Origin: Flavobacteriaceae bacterium PS02293
GTDB lineage: Bacteria > Bacteroidota > Bacteroidia > Flavobacteriales > Weeksellaceae
Direction: 5' to 3'
Length of the DNA stretch: 64,000 bases
Assembly (NCBI GenBank): GCA_029960045.1
Contig: JASCOV010000008.1
Location: 62,001-126,000, forward strand
Part shown: in pieces, positions 34,480-43,959 of the stretch
Position numbering within the stretch: the first letter of the stretch is position 1
Layout: every line of letters starts with the position of its first letter
Position numbers and translations under genes: made by a program
Notes under the pieces: model-generated
Told to the model about the DNA's origin: nothing
The model's database searches: none
What the model saw: only the letters and a program-made list of their open reading frames with translations

Positions 34480-35156
34480 AAGCTTTCAATAATTTCAATT
34501 TTATTATTTAGAAACCATTTCTTCACTTTCTCTATATCTTGATTGAGACCTTTAGCATTTTGCAAATCTTTTGTATTGAAAAAACCTTTGCGTGAAGCCC
34601 CTCCAAAATGAACAATCATATTGTCATGGTCTTTTACAGCTTTTACTTTACAATCTTCATTTTCCAAAATCTCAGCCTGAAACTTTGTCAAGCCCCACCA
34701 CCATTCAAACTGTTCGTCTAATTTATATTTTCCGTATAATTCTGTATTTACCAGGAAACAATAGCCGTCTGCTCTTATTGGTTCATTAGAACATAAGCCA
34801 TAGGATACGGCACCATATTCGTGAATTTCAAAAAGTTTGTTTAGCCAGTCTTTATCTTTTATTTCGATATCAGAGTTTAATAATAATGTAAATTCGCTGT
34901 CTTTGGAAATACTTTTGAATGCCTCATTATTACCTGGAGAAAATAAAATATTCTTAGGTGAAAAAACTAATCTTGAGATCCAGCCTTTTGACAATGCATA
35001 TAGATTTATTAATTTGGTTATCAGCCTAGAATTATTATCAAAAACAATGACTTCATAATTATCATAATCAGTTATCCGAAGGGATTTTAATGTTTTGAAA
35101 ACATATCTAGGGGCATTATATGTCAATATAAGGATGCTAACTTTTGGTTTTTTCAT
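34476..35156 (-). CDS. Glycosyltransferase family 2
   Basis: 226 residues from the ATG at 35154-35156 (MKKPKVSILILTYNAPRYVF); the longer frame to 35186 begins with GTG inside the upstream gene. GT-A features: EVIVFDNNSR, a metal-binding region LLLNSDIEI, and an acceptor segment with EWWWGLTKFQAEI. Inverting transferase, one step in repeat-unit assembly. Length is short for GT2 (usual 250-330) but the core is complete. It starts five bases after the pyruvyl transferase gene. Confidence 0.87.
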   Translation of the reverse strand: MKKPKVSILILTYNAPRYVFKTLKSLRITDYDNYEVIVFDNNSRLITKLINLYALSKGWISRLVFSPKNILFSPGNNEAFKSISKDSEFTLLLNSDIEIKDKDWLNKLFEIHEYGAVSYGLCSNEPIRADGYCFLVNTELYGKYKLDEQFEWWWGLTKFQAEILENEDCKVKAVKDHDNMIVHFGGASRKGFFNTKDLQNAKGLNQDIEKVKKWFLNNKIEIIESL

Positions 35157-35161
35157 TTTAT

Positions 35162-36130
35162 TTATTTTAAAAATTGAGCTTTCCACTTGGTAATATTAGC
35201 GATTGGAATTTTGATATCCATTTTCAATTCGGAATCAATTAATCGTTTTAAATTTTCATTTAACTCATTTCTTTCGATTACCGTTAAATTAAAATCTTTT
35301 TTCTTTTCAATTGCACGGTTATCAACTCCTATGATAATAGTTCTTCTGCTTCGTTGTAATGCTCTAACTCCGCCATGCAACCTCGTACCTACATAATCAC
35401 AATCATTTGTCTCTAAGAAGTTTGTATATGCCCGAAGTGATGGTGATATTATTTTAATTTGACTAATATCAATATTTAACTCATTAAGATAAATCAAATC
35501 TTTTCTACTTTGAACCCAGTAATAAACATTCTGATAACTATCAAGTAATGTCTTAATAAGAAAAATATCTGACTCAAAATCTTTTGAATAATCTGTCAAT
35601 GTAAAAACGACGGTGTCAGATTTTTTTTGAGGAATTTTTGAGCAATGTTCCGGAGTCAGTCTCCACATGGTAGGGCAGGAAGTATTAATAACATTTTCAA
35701 AACCTTGTTCTTTTAGTTTTGCTTCTGTATAACTATCTCTAACTGAATGTAAATATTCTTTATTAAGCAATTGTTTAAGCAATTGTTTGGTGAAGAAATT
35801 TGGTTTTGCCTGATAATTTCTCCAGCCCACTCCCAGCAGCAGTGCTTTATTTTTAATAAAAAAACTTTGCGGTAACGTGATTTTCCATTGCTTGTACTTG
35901 TTCATAGCCGAAGAAAGGATATTAGATCCACCCACGATTCCAAAAACTGAGTTACGAATCAATGAAAGACTTGCAATTCCTATAACTTCATGCGAAGGGA
36001 TTCTCAAAAACATATCATCTTTGAATATGTCGTATAGCTCGTTATAAACCGCATCCATAATAATCTCATCTCCAATATTTTGAGTTGCTATAGATGTATC
36101 GAATACTGATATATTTTTAATTGATTTCAT
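35162..36130 (-). CDS. Polysaccharide pyruvyl transferase family protein
   Basis: 322 residues of the CsaB/WcaK family, adding a pyruvate ketal to a glycan from phosphoenolpyruvate. N-terminal TQNIGDEIIMDAVYNEL and VGGSNILSS, and the C-terminal signature YVGTRLHGGVRALQ. The latter His/Arg motif is the best family marker. A second, diverged family member is encoded at 38184-39353. Its first 14 bases overlap the end of the upstream GT4 gene. Confidence 0.87.
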   Translation of the reverse strand: MKSIKNISVFDTSIATQNIGDEIIMDAVYNELYDIFKDDMFLRIPSHEVIGIASLSLIRNSVFGIVGGSNILSSAMNKYKQWKITLPQSFFIKNKALLLGVGWRNYQAKPNFFTKQLLKQLLNKEYLHSVRDSYTEAKLKEQGFENVINTSCPTMWRLTPEHCSKIPQKKSDTVVFTLTDYSKDFESDIFLIKTLLDSYQNVYYWVQSRKDLIYLNELNIDISQIKIISPSLRAYTNFLETNDCDYVGTRLHGGVRALQRSRRTIIIGVDNRAIEKKKDFNLTVIERNELNENLKRLIDSELKMDIKIPIANITKWKAQFLK

Positions 36131-37262
36131 TATAATTTTTGGTAAGTTCTAAATAAAGTTTTTCTATTCTTTTGGTATAGTTTTCTTCTGTAAATTCTGA
36201 AAGTGCTTTTTTACGTCCTTGGTTACTTAAAATTTCACATAAAGCTCTGTCATTATACAAGAGCTCAAATTTCTCAGCTATTTCATCTATTTGGTATGGA
36301 TTCACAAGAAAACCTGTTTCTTTATCATCAACAATATATTTCATACCTCCTACCTTTGTCGCCACAACTGGCAATTGATTCAGCATGGCCTCTGCTAAGA
36401 CCAAACCGAATGCTTCACGAGAGGATACTAGTGAAAAAACGTCCATCATTTTATAAAATAATGTTACGTCTGATTGATAAGCTGTAAAAATAATCTTATC
36501 CGAGATTTTTAGTTCAAAAGCAAGCCTTTCGTATCCAGCTTTTTCTGGACCATCTCCAATGAGTAGAAGCTTAACATTATTTTTCTTTTCAGCAAATTTA
36601 GCAAATGCTTTTATCAAATCAGAAAATCGTTTATGGCTGTCCAACAACATCCTACCAGTAGAGCCTACAACAAAATCATCTTTCCTTATTCCCCATTTTG
36701 TTTTAGCTTCTGAAATTTCTATATCCGAAACTTCTCTTGGAAGTGCCACACCATTGTTGATAAGGGTAACTTTTTTACTGGAGATTTTTAACTGGTCTTT
36801 GAGATATTCATCAGTAACGCTTTTTGAAACACCTACTACCCGATCTGCCAATTTGGAAAACAGTTTCATCAAAAAATGACCTTTCCAACTGCGGTTTTTA
36901 GGATCAGAAGTTTCTTCTATTATTACAAAAGGCACTTTTTTTAACCAGCCATTAATCGCTGCCATTGTTACCCCTTCGAATACAGCTCCGTGGATGATGT
37001 CTGGTTTATACTCATCAATTATTTTCTGTACTTTTTTATGTTGAGACCAATGAAACGGTGATTTCAAATTCCCTATTTCAAAAACTTCTACACCTGCATT
37101 TCTAATATCCTCAATCATCTCTCCACGGTGTGATGTGCAAATCAGCTTTTGTTCAAAAAGAGATTTGTCAAGGTGCTTAGCTAATGATAAACGCCTTCTT
37201 TCTACACCACCGAAAGAAATACTTTGCTGAATGTGAAGTATTTTTATTTTAGGAATTGACAT
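36117..37262 (-). CDS. Glycosyltransferase family 4
   Basis: 381 residues: ILHIQQSISFGGVERRRLSL (N-terminal acceptor loop), DIIHGAVFEGVTMAAING, VVGSTGRMLLDSHKRFSDLI and VSSREAFGLVLAEAMLNQLP with intact EX7E, then VGGMKYIVDDKETGFLV. Retaining GT-B enzyme. It overlaps the pyruvyl transferase gene downstream by 14 bp and follows the GT2 gene by 25 bp. Confidence 0.92.
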   Translation of the reverse strand: MSIPKIKILHIQQSISFGGVERRRLSLAKHLDKSLFEQKLICTSHRGEMIEDIRNAGVEVFEIGNLKSPFHWSQHKKVQKIIDEYKPDIIHGAVFEGVTMAAINGWLKKVPFVIIEETSDPKNRSWKGHFLMKLFSKLADRVVGVSKSVTDEYLKDQLKISSKKVTLINNGVALPREVSDIEISEAKTKWGIRKDDFVVGSTGRMLLDSHKRFSDLIKAFAKFAEKKNNVKLLLIGDGPEKAGYERLAFELKISDKIIFTAYQSDVTLFYKMMDVFSLVSSREAFGLVLAEAMLNQLPVVATKVGGMKYIVDDKETGFLVNPYQIDEIAEKFELLYNDRALCEILSNQGRKKALSEFTEENYTKRIEKLYLELTKNYNEIN

Positions 37263-37287
37263 AAATTTTCATATTCTTATTTAAATT

Positions 37288-38187
37288 TTACAAAATATTT
37301 TCTGTTGTATAGGAATTTCTATATTTTAATATTTGACTTTTATAAATAATTGGATAGGTAAAAAGTTCAAAAGCACCTCTTATGTTACCATAAAATAATT
37401 GTTGCCCGGCGTACTTATAGAGAATTTTTAAGGCTTTCTTATACGGTGTGTGTATATTTGTCATAATCTGTACTTTTTTCAAAGTAAGCTTCTGTTTTTC
37501 GAAAGCAGCACTCATTTTACCCTTTCTATCTTCTCGTAAATGATGTACAAAAACCCGAGGTACAATAACACATTTTTTCTTATAATAATGCATTCTTGAT
37601 AAAAAATTAGAATCTTCTCCATAATGATAAAAAGCACTTGAGAATAGCCCTCCTAATTGTTTGATAGCTGACACTTTTATCAACCAAGCTGCTGCATTTA
37701 CAAAACCAATAGGGTAATATTGTTTTAATTGGTCTAAAGATGAATCTGAAATAAATTCATGACAAGTGTTTGCACTTATGTATTCCTCAAATTTTTTATC
37801 TAACTTAGAACCATCATCGTTGAGGTGAAAAGGTGATGCTATTGCAATTGATCCGTCTATTTCAAAAACATCAATCAGTTTGCTTATAGTATCAGGATAA
37901 CTTAAAGTATCTTGGTTTAATAAATAGATGTAGTCAGCGTTATTTTCTAAAGCAATTTTATAGCCAAGATTATTAGCAGCGCCAAAACCTAAGTTACGTT
38001 CAGATTTTATTAATTTTACGTTTTGAAATTGTTTTTCTATCAATTCTATGGTTCCATCATTGGACCCGTTATCAATCACAATAACTTCCAATGGATGACT
38101 AGATCCCTCAATTGTTCTGAGACAGTTTTCTATCCACTTCATCCCATTGTAAGTTACTATAATACAGAAAACTTTTGACTGATTCAT
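37288..38187 (-). CDS. Glycosyltransferase family 2 (rhamnosyltransferase-like)
   Basis: 299 residues of GT-A fold: FCIIVTYNGMKWIENCL, LEVIVIDNGSNDGTIELI, NLGFGAANNLGYKIAL, YLLNQDTLSYPDTI (metal site with Asp in LNQD) and FYHYGEDSNFLSRM. The NQD variant and the GFGAANN segment are typical of bacterial rhamnosyltransferase-like GT2 proteins. It overlaps the upstream pyruvyl transferase gene by four bases. Confidence 0.9.
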   Translation of the reverse strand: MNQSKVFCIIVTYNGMKWIENCLRTIEGSSHPLEVIVIDNGSNDGTIELIEKQFQNVKLIKSERNLGFGAANNLGYKIALENNADYIYLLNQDTLSYPDTISKLIDVFEIDGSIAIASPFHLNDDGSKLDKKFEEYISANTCHEFISDSSLDQLKQYYPIGFVNAAAWLIKVSAIKQLGGLFSSAFYHYGEDSNFLSRMHYYKKKCVIVPRVFVHHLREDRKGKMSAAFEKQKLTLKKVQIMTNIHTPYKKALKILYKYAGQQLFYGNIRGAFELFTYPIIYKSQILKYRNSYTTENIL

Positions 38188-39353
38188 ATTCCAAAAATTT
38201 TAGAATAGTGAGATTTTATGATTTGCTTTTGACGGTTGGTTTCTATGGTTTGTTTTGCCACATCAAATTCTGAATATAATTTTTGCAATTTATCAAATTC
38301 ATCAAATTTACCATACCATTTATCAGAATCCTTAAACCAAGTATCTACATATATCTTTAATTTTGGAATCTTTTCAGGAAAAACAAAAAACGGTTTATGA
38401 AAACTTTGAGCAGTTACTACACCGTGTAAACTTGTCCCAATATAAATACTTGATTCTTTTAAAAGAAACATGATCTCATATAAATTTTTTGGGTGGTAAT
38501 ATAAAAATTCAGGATTTGATTTTTGTATTGATTTTAGAAGAATATCGTCACTATGATCCAAAGCTAAACCTATAGGACACAAAAGTATTTTCAAATCGTT
38601 TTGTTGAGAAAATTTTTTCAGATTATCTATAAAAACCTGCAGTTCATTTGGTCCTTTGTTATTTCCCAATTGAACGAATGTATATTTTTTAGCTGTTGCG
38701 TCAATACATTCTTTGCTTACATACTGTTCAAATTCGACATCTATAAGATCTGACATTAAAAGTGCAGAATCGGGAATCAAATTATTTTTAATATTGAATG
38801 AATCAAAATGACTTTTTGAAGTAGTATCTCTAATACTTAAATAAGAAACATCTTTAAAGTATTTGATATAGCTTTTATTAAGTGATAACATTTTTTTTGC
38901 CCCTTGTGCGCCTATTGCATTATAAACAATTTTTTTATCCTTGAATCTTTTACCATCCAAAATAAAAGGCTTACTCGAATGATTGAATCTTAATGAATAT
39001 CTTTCTAATATAGAAGTTCTATTAACCAAAAATCGTGTATATCTGTTATGATATATCTTATTCCAAAATTCATTCACGAACCTATAAAGATTCAACCATC
39101 CGCCTCCTAAAACTTCACCGCCTGCAATAATTATATACGAATTATCCGTAGTAGAATGGCTGTTTTTAACTAGTTCTTTAAAAGGCAAAGTTGGTAAAGC
39201 TCCAAAAAAACTTAAGTCAGATTTAATGATACCATAATTGGTAAAAACAAAATCTACTTTCTCTTTTTCTAAAAATTTCTTTATTAGAATAGGAAATAGT
39301 AAATCTCCATAATTATTTCTATCTGAAGCAGCAAAAACTTTTACATCTATCAT
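38184..39353 (-). CDS. Polysaccharide pyruvyl transferase family protein
   Basis: 389 residues. N-terminal FAASDRNNYGDLLFPILIKK and IIAGGEVLGGGWLN, a middle with YVSIRDTTSKSHF-like segment (YLSIRDTTSKS) and NLIPDSALLM, and the C-terminal signature SIYIGTSLHGVVTAQSF with the conserved SLHG. Family members add ketal pyruvate or transfer related groups. It is clearly distinct from the other copy at 35162. Overlaps the next gene by four bases and follows wzx by five. Confidence 0.87.
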   Translation of the reverse strand: MIDVKVFAASDRNNYGDLLFPILIKKFLEKEKVDFVFTNYGIIKSDLSFFGALPTLPFKELVKNSHSTTDNSYIIIAGGEVLGGGWLNLYRFVNEFWNKIYHNRYTRFLVNRTSILERYSLRFNHSSKPFILDGKRFKDKKIVYNAIGAQGAKKMLSLNKSYIKYFKDVSYLSIRDTTSKSHFDSFNIKNNLIPDSALLMSDLIDVEFEQYVSKECIDATAKKYTFVQLGNNKGPNELQVFIDNLKKFSQQNDLKILLCPIGLALDHSDDILLKSIQKSNPEFLYYHPKNLYEIMFLLKESSIYIGTSLHGVVTAQSFHKPFFVFPEKIPKLKIYVDTWFKDSDKWYGKFDEFDKLQKLYSEFDVAKQTIETNRQKQIIKSHYSKIFGI

Positions 39354-39358
39354 TTTTA

Positions 39359-40786
39359 TTATTTTCTAATATCTTTTATTAAAGCTAAAACATTGTTCTT
39401 CATTGCCAAATTTAATCCTAAAAATAAAATTCCTCCTCCTAAAATAGATATTATTACTTTTAGTACATTATCTAATCCAGAAAAACTGTATAAAAAAAGA
39501 TTAATAAATGCGTAAACAATGAAACCTGTCATAATTGTTATGAAATTATCTTTCACTTGTTGCCACAAAGAATAATTAATAAACTTATCCGTATAATATG
39601 TATTGAATAAAAGAGCTATTAATGAATAAGCTACTATACTCCAAGCAATAGCTTCAATTCCAAATGGAAGAGCTATAAATACTAAAATAATATTTATTAT
39701 TTTTTTTAGAAGTTCTACTCTTAACAAAAGATTTGCTTTTCCATAGACTTTCAATAAGTTCATATTAAAGGCATGAATTGGATATAATGTTCCTGCAAAA
39801 CAAAGTATCTTGAAAAAATAAGCTGTTTGCTCCCATTTTTTTCCCAACAAAAAAACAATAAGCTGTTCCGAAACAGCAGATAAAATAAGCATCAAAGGAA
39901 GCGAAACAAAAAAGGTAATAATCATTATTTTCTTGTAACCTTGCTGAAGCCTTTCTTTATCATCTTGTACGGTAGATAATAATGGATAAGTAACTTTATT
40001 TATAATCGATGTTAATATCCTTACTGGGTAATTGTTAAATGTCCTAGCTCTTTCAAATTCACCCAATGTATTAACTGTAAAGAATTTTCCTAGTACAACA
40101 TTATATAGATTCTCAAAAATAGAATTAACGAATCCTATTAATGTCATTTTGTAACCAAAATTAAAATGCTTTTTTAATTTTGTAAAAGAGAATTCAAATT
40201 TAGGAATCCAATTTGACTTTGTCCAAATCAGTATTGAAAAAATTAATTGTGATGACAACTGCATATAAACAATGCTCCAAACTTTATATCCTTTATATGC
40301 TAACCAAATACCCAAGATAGAACTAATTACAGTACCAGGAATATTCAAAATTGTTGAGGTCTTAAAATCCAACACTTTTGATAATAAAACCATCTGTATA
40401 CTGGAGAAAGAACTAATAATAAATATCAACCCATAAACTCGAATGATATCAACTAATTCAGGTTCTTTATAAAAATCTGCTATAAATTGAGATGTAAAAA
40501 ATAAAATTGCGTATAATAAAAAACTCAATCCCACATTCGTAAAAAACACTGTCGAATAATCTTTATTATCAACTTCTTTTTCTCTAATTAAAGAAGATCC
40601 TAAACCACTGTCCGCAATATTTGTAGAAATAGTGGTAAAAATATAAATCATACCCATCAGTCCAAATTCTCTAGGACTAAGTAATCGAGCTAACAAAACT
40701 GAAGAAATCAATCCAATTCCTCTTGTAAAAACCGCATCAATTATGGTCCATACAATACCTGAAACGGCCTTTTTTTTTAACGACAT
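39359..40786 (-). CDS. wzx: Lipopolysaccharide/polysaccharide flippase (Wzx, MOP superfamily)
   Basis: 475 residues with about twelve to fourteen hydrophobic helices. The N-terminus (KAVSGIVWTIIDAVFTRG, LLARLLSPREFGLMGM, ADSGLGSSLI) is diagnostic of the polysaccharide transport branch of the MOP/MATE superfamily. It flips undecaprenyl-linked repeat units to the periplasmic face. It overlaps the Wzc start region by one base at 40786, so it is coupled to the kinase gene. Confidence 0.92.
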   Translation of the reverse strand: MSLKKKAVSGIVWTIIDAVFTRGIGLISSVLLARLLSPREFGLMGMIYIFTTISTNIADSGLGSSLIREKEVDNKDYSTVFFTNVGLSFLLYAILFFTSQFIADFYKEPELVDIIRVYGLIFIISSFSSIQMVLLSKVLDFKTSTILNIPGTVISSILGIWLAYKGYKVWSIVYMQLSSQLIFSILIWTKSNWIPKFEFSFTKLKKHFNFGYKMTLIGFVNSIFENLYNVVLGKFFTVNTLGEFERARTFNNYPVRILTSIINKVTYPLLSTVQDDKERLQQGYKKIMIITFFVSLPLMLILSAVSEQLIVFLLGKKWEQTAYFFKILCFAGTLYPIHAFNMNLLKVYGKANLLLRVELLKKIINIILVFIALPFGIEAIAWSIVAYSLIALLFNTYYTDKFINYSLWQQVKDNFITIMTGFIVYAFINLFLYSFSGLDNVLKVIISILGGGILFLGLNLAMKNNVLALIKDIRK

Positions 40787-43125
40787 TACTTTCTTTTTAA
40801 AATACTTGAAAATCCCTTACTTTTCTCGGGAGTAGAATAATACCCATATCCATATTTATTCCCATAACGGCTATCTTCTGGTAGGACATTGTTTAGTACA
40901 AAAGAAATATTCTCGACTTCATGTGATATTTGAAATTCTTCTGCAAAATCCAACATTTTGTTATCCGTATAATTGGACTTAATGACATAGAGAATGACAT
41001 CAGAATTTTTCATTAAATGCAGTGTGTCACTTACCAGCATCACCGGTGCTGAGTCTAAAATGATGTAATCATAGTTTTTCTTTAGAGCAAGTATCATCTC
41101 ATCAAACTTTTGCATATCCAGCAAATCGTTCGGATTAGGTGCTATTGCACCACTGAATAGTACGTCTAAATGATCACTATAACCAGAAGATACAATATAA
41201 GAATCTGGTAATGTATCATCTGATATTAAATAATCCGTCAGCCCTTTTTTATTTTCTTTTACAAAACGATGCAACTGAGGATTACGAATGTCCGCACCAA
41301 TAATCAATACTCTAGATGATCCTGCTAAAGTGATTGCCGTGTTCATGGCAATAGTAGTTTTCCCTTCTCCCTTTATAGAAGACGTTATAAGAATTACACC
41401 TCCTGTCTTAGTTTTTTCTTTAGATCTTAGCAAGAACTTAAGATTAGAAGTCAAAATTCTAAAGGATTCCGCAAAAACAGTGAAGTCATTTGGTTTCAAC
41501 AAAGCCAATTCGTCATCATCATTCGCTGGAATTTCTGCTATTACAGTTGCATTTGCAATATGAGCTTGCACTTGTTCTCTTGTATGCACCTTGGTGTCGG
41601 ATGCGTTTTTAGCAAATATAATAACTAACGGTAAAAGCAAACCCACAAGCAAACCTCCTAAAACAATCTGCTGTCTATCAGGCTTAACAATGCCTATTGT
41701 ATAAGCTGGATTAAGAATCTTTGCTTTGGGTGCGGTAACTGCTAGAGTTATCGCATTTTCCTCTCTTTTTTGAAGCAAATACAGGTACAGTTGCTCTTTT
41801 AGATTCTGCTGACGTTCTATACCACGGAAAATTTTCTCTTGGGTTGGATACTTATAAATTCTAGAACGATCTGCATTAAGTTGTCCCTGAAGCTGTGCAA
41901 TTTGGAGTTGTAGGGTAGTTTTTGACTCCATCAAATTCTGACGTATCAGTCCACGAATTTCCGAAATATCTTTATTCAAGATTATGATCGATGGGTTTTG
42001 ATTAGTAGCTTGCTTAAGCGTTTTATTTCTAGTCAACAACATATCATTGTATCTCGCAATGTAAGTCTCTGTTGCACTAGTTAACCCCATATTGGATGGC
42101 AACAACTTATCTGTATTACTTAGATCATAAATAGAATTTACTAAGTCTAATTGTGTGGAATAAGTTATAAGCTGCTTTAAATTATCATTGGAATTGGTGA
42201 GCGCCATAGTTGCCTGTGCATCAAGATCTGTAATCTCATTTGTACGTTTGAAATTTTCTTTTGTACCTTCGATACCAGAAAGATCATTAGAAATAATTTC
42301 TAATCTTCCATTGATAAAATCCTGAGTATTTTGTGCCTCTAAACTCCTATCTTTTACCCCCTCAATTTTATATTGCGCTGTAATAGCATTAAGGATATCT
42401 TCGGATTTACCAGGAACAGCTCCTATCAAACTCAGCTCCATTAGTAAGCCTTTATTTGGTGGCAATACAACAGTCACCGACTTTTCGAGATAAGAAACTA
42501 CATTATTAGTACTCTTGAAAACAACTTTAACGGCTTCAAAAGACTTCCTACCAGCTCGAAGATTTAAAGTGATTTTCCCAAAAGGCAACTCTGCAACTTC
42601 TCCGAGGTGAAAAACACCCTTACCTTTTAGCAAAGGACCTTCGGAGAGCTGATAAGTATTATTACCTGTATATGTTACCACATATGATACAGAAGAAAAA
42701 TGAGCATCAGATATTGAAAGGATCTTTCCAACCAAAGGAGAAGAAGTGTACAATTCGTTTTCTTTAATAGCTCCTACACCGAAAAAACCAACATTCAAAT
42801 TAAGACTACCTACAACTTTAGAAAGAATAGGTTTGGCTAAAATAGCTGTCGTTTCCCCTTGTAATTCACTATCTTCTGACAATCCATTTCCTAATGTAGC
42901 GAGATCTGTGAGCGGAATGTTTCCTTTTGTATTTGTCTGAGGAAACTGTAACGTAGTTTTGGAAAGATATTGCGGGGTAGCATAACGAAGATAAATTTTT
43001 GCTCCAATGAAAAATACTACAATGCTTAGCAGAATCCAATACCAGTAACGCAGGTATTTCAGAACTTCTTTTTTAAGATTCAGTTTTGTCTTTTTAACAG
43101 CCACTTGGCTATCCATTACCTCCAT
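40786..43125 (-). CDS. wzc: Polysaccharide co-polymerase with tyrosine autokinase domain (Wzc-like)
   Basis: 779 residues: cytoplasmic N-terminus, membrane helix (about 30-50), large periplasmic Wzz-like domain with coiled coil, second helix (about 485-505) and a BY-kinase domain. Walker A is GEGKTT (586-591, Lys589), Walker A' is IIGADIRNPQLHRF, Walker B is YIILDSAPVML. The C-terminal tyrosine cluster (YGNKYGYGYYSTPEK, about residue 754-768) is the autophosphorylation site. It controls polymer length and export with Wza. Met1 or Met4 could be the start; the GGAGG just before Met4 is too close to serve as a ribosome-binding site. Confidence 0.94.
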   Translation of the reverse strand: MEVMDSQVAVKKTKLNLKKEVLKYLRYWYWILLSIVVFFIGAKIYLRYATPQYLSKTTLQFPQTNTKGNIPLTDLATLGNGLSEDSELQGETTAILAKPILSKVVGSLNLNVGFFGVGAIKENELYTSSPLVGKILSISDAHFSSVSYVVTYTGNNTYQLSEGPLLKGKGVFHLGEVAELPFGKITLNLRAGRKSFEAVKVVFKSTNNVVSYLEKSVTVVLPPNKGLLMELSLIGAVPGKSEDILNAITAQYKIEGVKDRSLEAQNTQDFINGRLEIISNDLSGIEGTKENFKRTNEITDLDAQATMALTNSNDNLKQLITYSTQLDLVNSIYDLSNTDKLLPSNMGLTSATETYIARYNDMLLTRNKTLKQATNQNPSIIILNKDISEIRGLIRQNLMESKTTLQLQIAQLQGQLNADRSRIYKYPTQEKIFRGIERQQNLKEQLYLYLLQKREENAITLAVTAPKAKILNPAYTIGIVKPDRQQIVLGGLLVGLLLPLVIIFAKNASDTKVHTREQVQAHIANATVIAEIPANDDDELALLKPNDFTVFAESFRILTSNLKFLLRSKEKTKTGGVILITSSIKGEGKTTIAMNTAITLAGSSRVLIIGADIRNPQLHRFVKENKKGLTDYLISDDTLPDSYIVSSGYSDHLDVLFSGAIAPNPNDLLDMQKFDEMILALKKNYDYIILDSAPVMLVSDTLHLMKNSDVILYVIKSNYTDNKMLDFAEEFQISHEVENISFVLNNVLPEDSRYGNKYGYGYYSTPEKSKGFSSILKRK

Positions 43126-43127
43126 AT

Positions 43128-43913
43128 TTATCTAGATATTGCAATTATAATACCTGATAATGCAACAACACCAGCAAAGATCTGTAAAAATAATGCACGA
43201 TTTGGGTTGGTTGCATTAGCTGCAATCTGTTTGTTTTTGTCAGGCTCCACATATAAAATATCGTTTTGCTGCAGATAATAATATGGTGAATTGATGACTG
43301 AGGCTTCGGAAAGATCCAAAGCATAAGTAATATCTTTACCAGATTCTTCAGAATAACGGATCAATTTAATTTTTGTACGGTTCGCCGAGTCATTTATATC
43401 ACCAGCAAGAGCCAAAGCCTGAAAGACGTTTAACCGTTCTGTCGTACTTGTTTTCTGTCCAGGATTTCTAACATCTCCTAAAACACTAATATTGAAATTT
43501 ACCAAACGAATTGTTAAAACAGGATCTACCAGATATTGTTTTAACCGATCATCAAGATCAGATTTCAATTGTTGTTTTGTCATTCCTTTACAATAGACAT
43601 TACCCACAACCGGAAAGGAAATATAACCATCTGAACTGACCTGATATTCATTATTACCCAAAACCACACCTCCTGAATTATCCCCATCACCAGTTTTCAG
43701 CATTGTAGTTTTATTAAATGCTTTTATAGCTAGGTCATCCAGAGCGGTAACTACTATCTCCAAAACATCACCTTCCTGAATGCGAAGACCCTCGTAGCGC
43801 GCTTGAGAAACCTCTTGATCAAAGTTGTTGTTGCTCATGTATATCATGTTATCTTTAGGCTTGCAAGAATAAGCTAAAAACATGATAAGTAAAAAAAATA
43901 ATGGTTTTTTCAT
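43128..43913 (-). CDS. wza: Polysaccharide export outer-membrane lipoprotein (Wza-like)
   Basis: 261 residues: lipoprotein signal with lipobox LAYSC (Cys17), a polysaccharide export domain (LRIQEGDVLEIVVTALDDLA and EYQVSSDGYISFPVVGNVYC), an SLBB domain (ISVLGDVRNPG, RLNVFQALALAGDIND), and a C-terminal hydrophobic helix (FAGVVALSGIIIAI). It forms the export channel working with Wzc. First gene of the locus, with a promoter 11 bp upstream. It precedes wzc by two bases. Confidence 0.93.
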   Translation of the reverse strand: MKKPLFFLLIMFLAYSCKPKDNMIYMSNNNFDQEVSQARYEGLRIQEGDVLEIVVTALDDLAIKAFNKTTMLKTGDGDNSGGVVLGNNEYQVSSDGYISFPVVGNVYCKGMTKQQLKSDLDDRLKQYLVDPVLTIRLVNFNISVLGDVRNPGQKTSTTERLNVFQALALAGDINDSANRTKIKLIRYSEESGKDITYALDLSEASVINSPYYYLQQNDILYVEPDKNKQIAANATNPNRALFLQIFAGVVALSGIIIAISR

Positions 43914-43923
43914 TAGAATTCTG

Positions 43924-43931
43924 CAAAGATA
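43924..43931 (-). promoter_or_regulatory. Promoter -7 element of the polysaccharide operon
   Basis: The minus strand reads TATCTTTG followed by CA, a perfect TAnnTTTG, 10 bp upstream of the wza ATG. A leader of only about five bases results. No riboswitch or UpxY-type antiterminator gene precedes the locus in the window. Confidence 0.65.
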
Positions 43932-43959
43932 AATAATATCTATTACAGTTTATAAAATA

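Noticed and set aside
43104..43125. GGAGG as Shine-Dalgarno for the Wzc gene
   Set aside because: It is only two bases before the second ATG and lies inside the frame from the first one; this group of bacteria rarely uses such sites.
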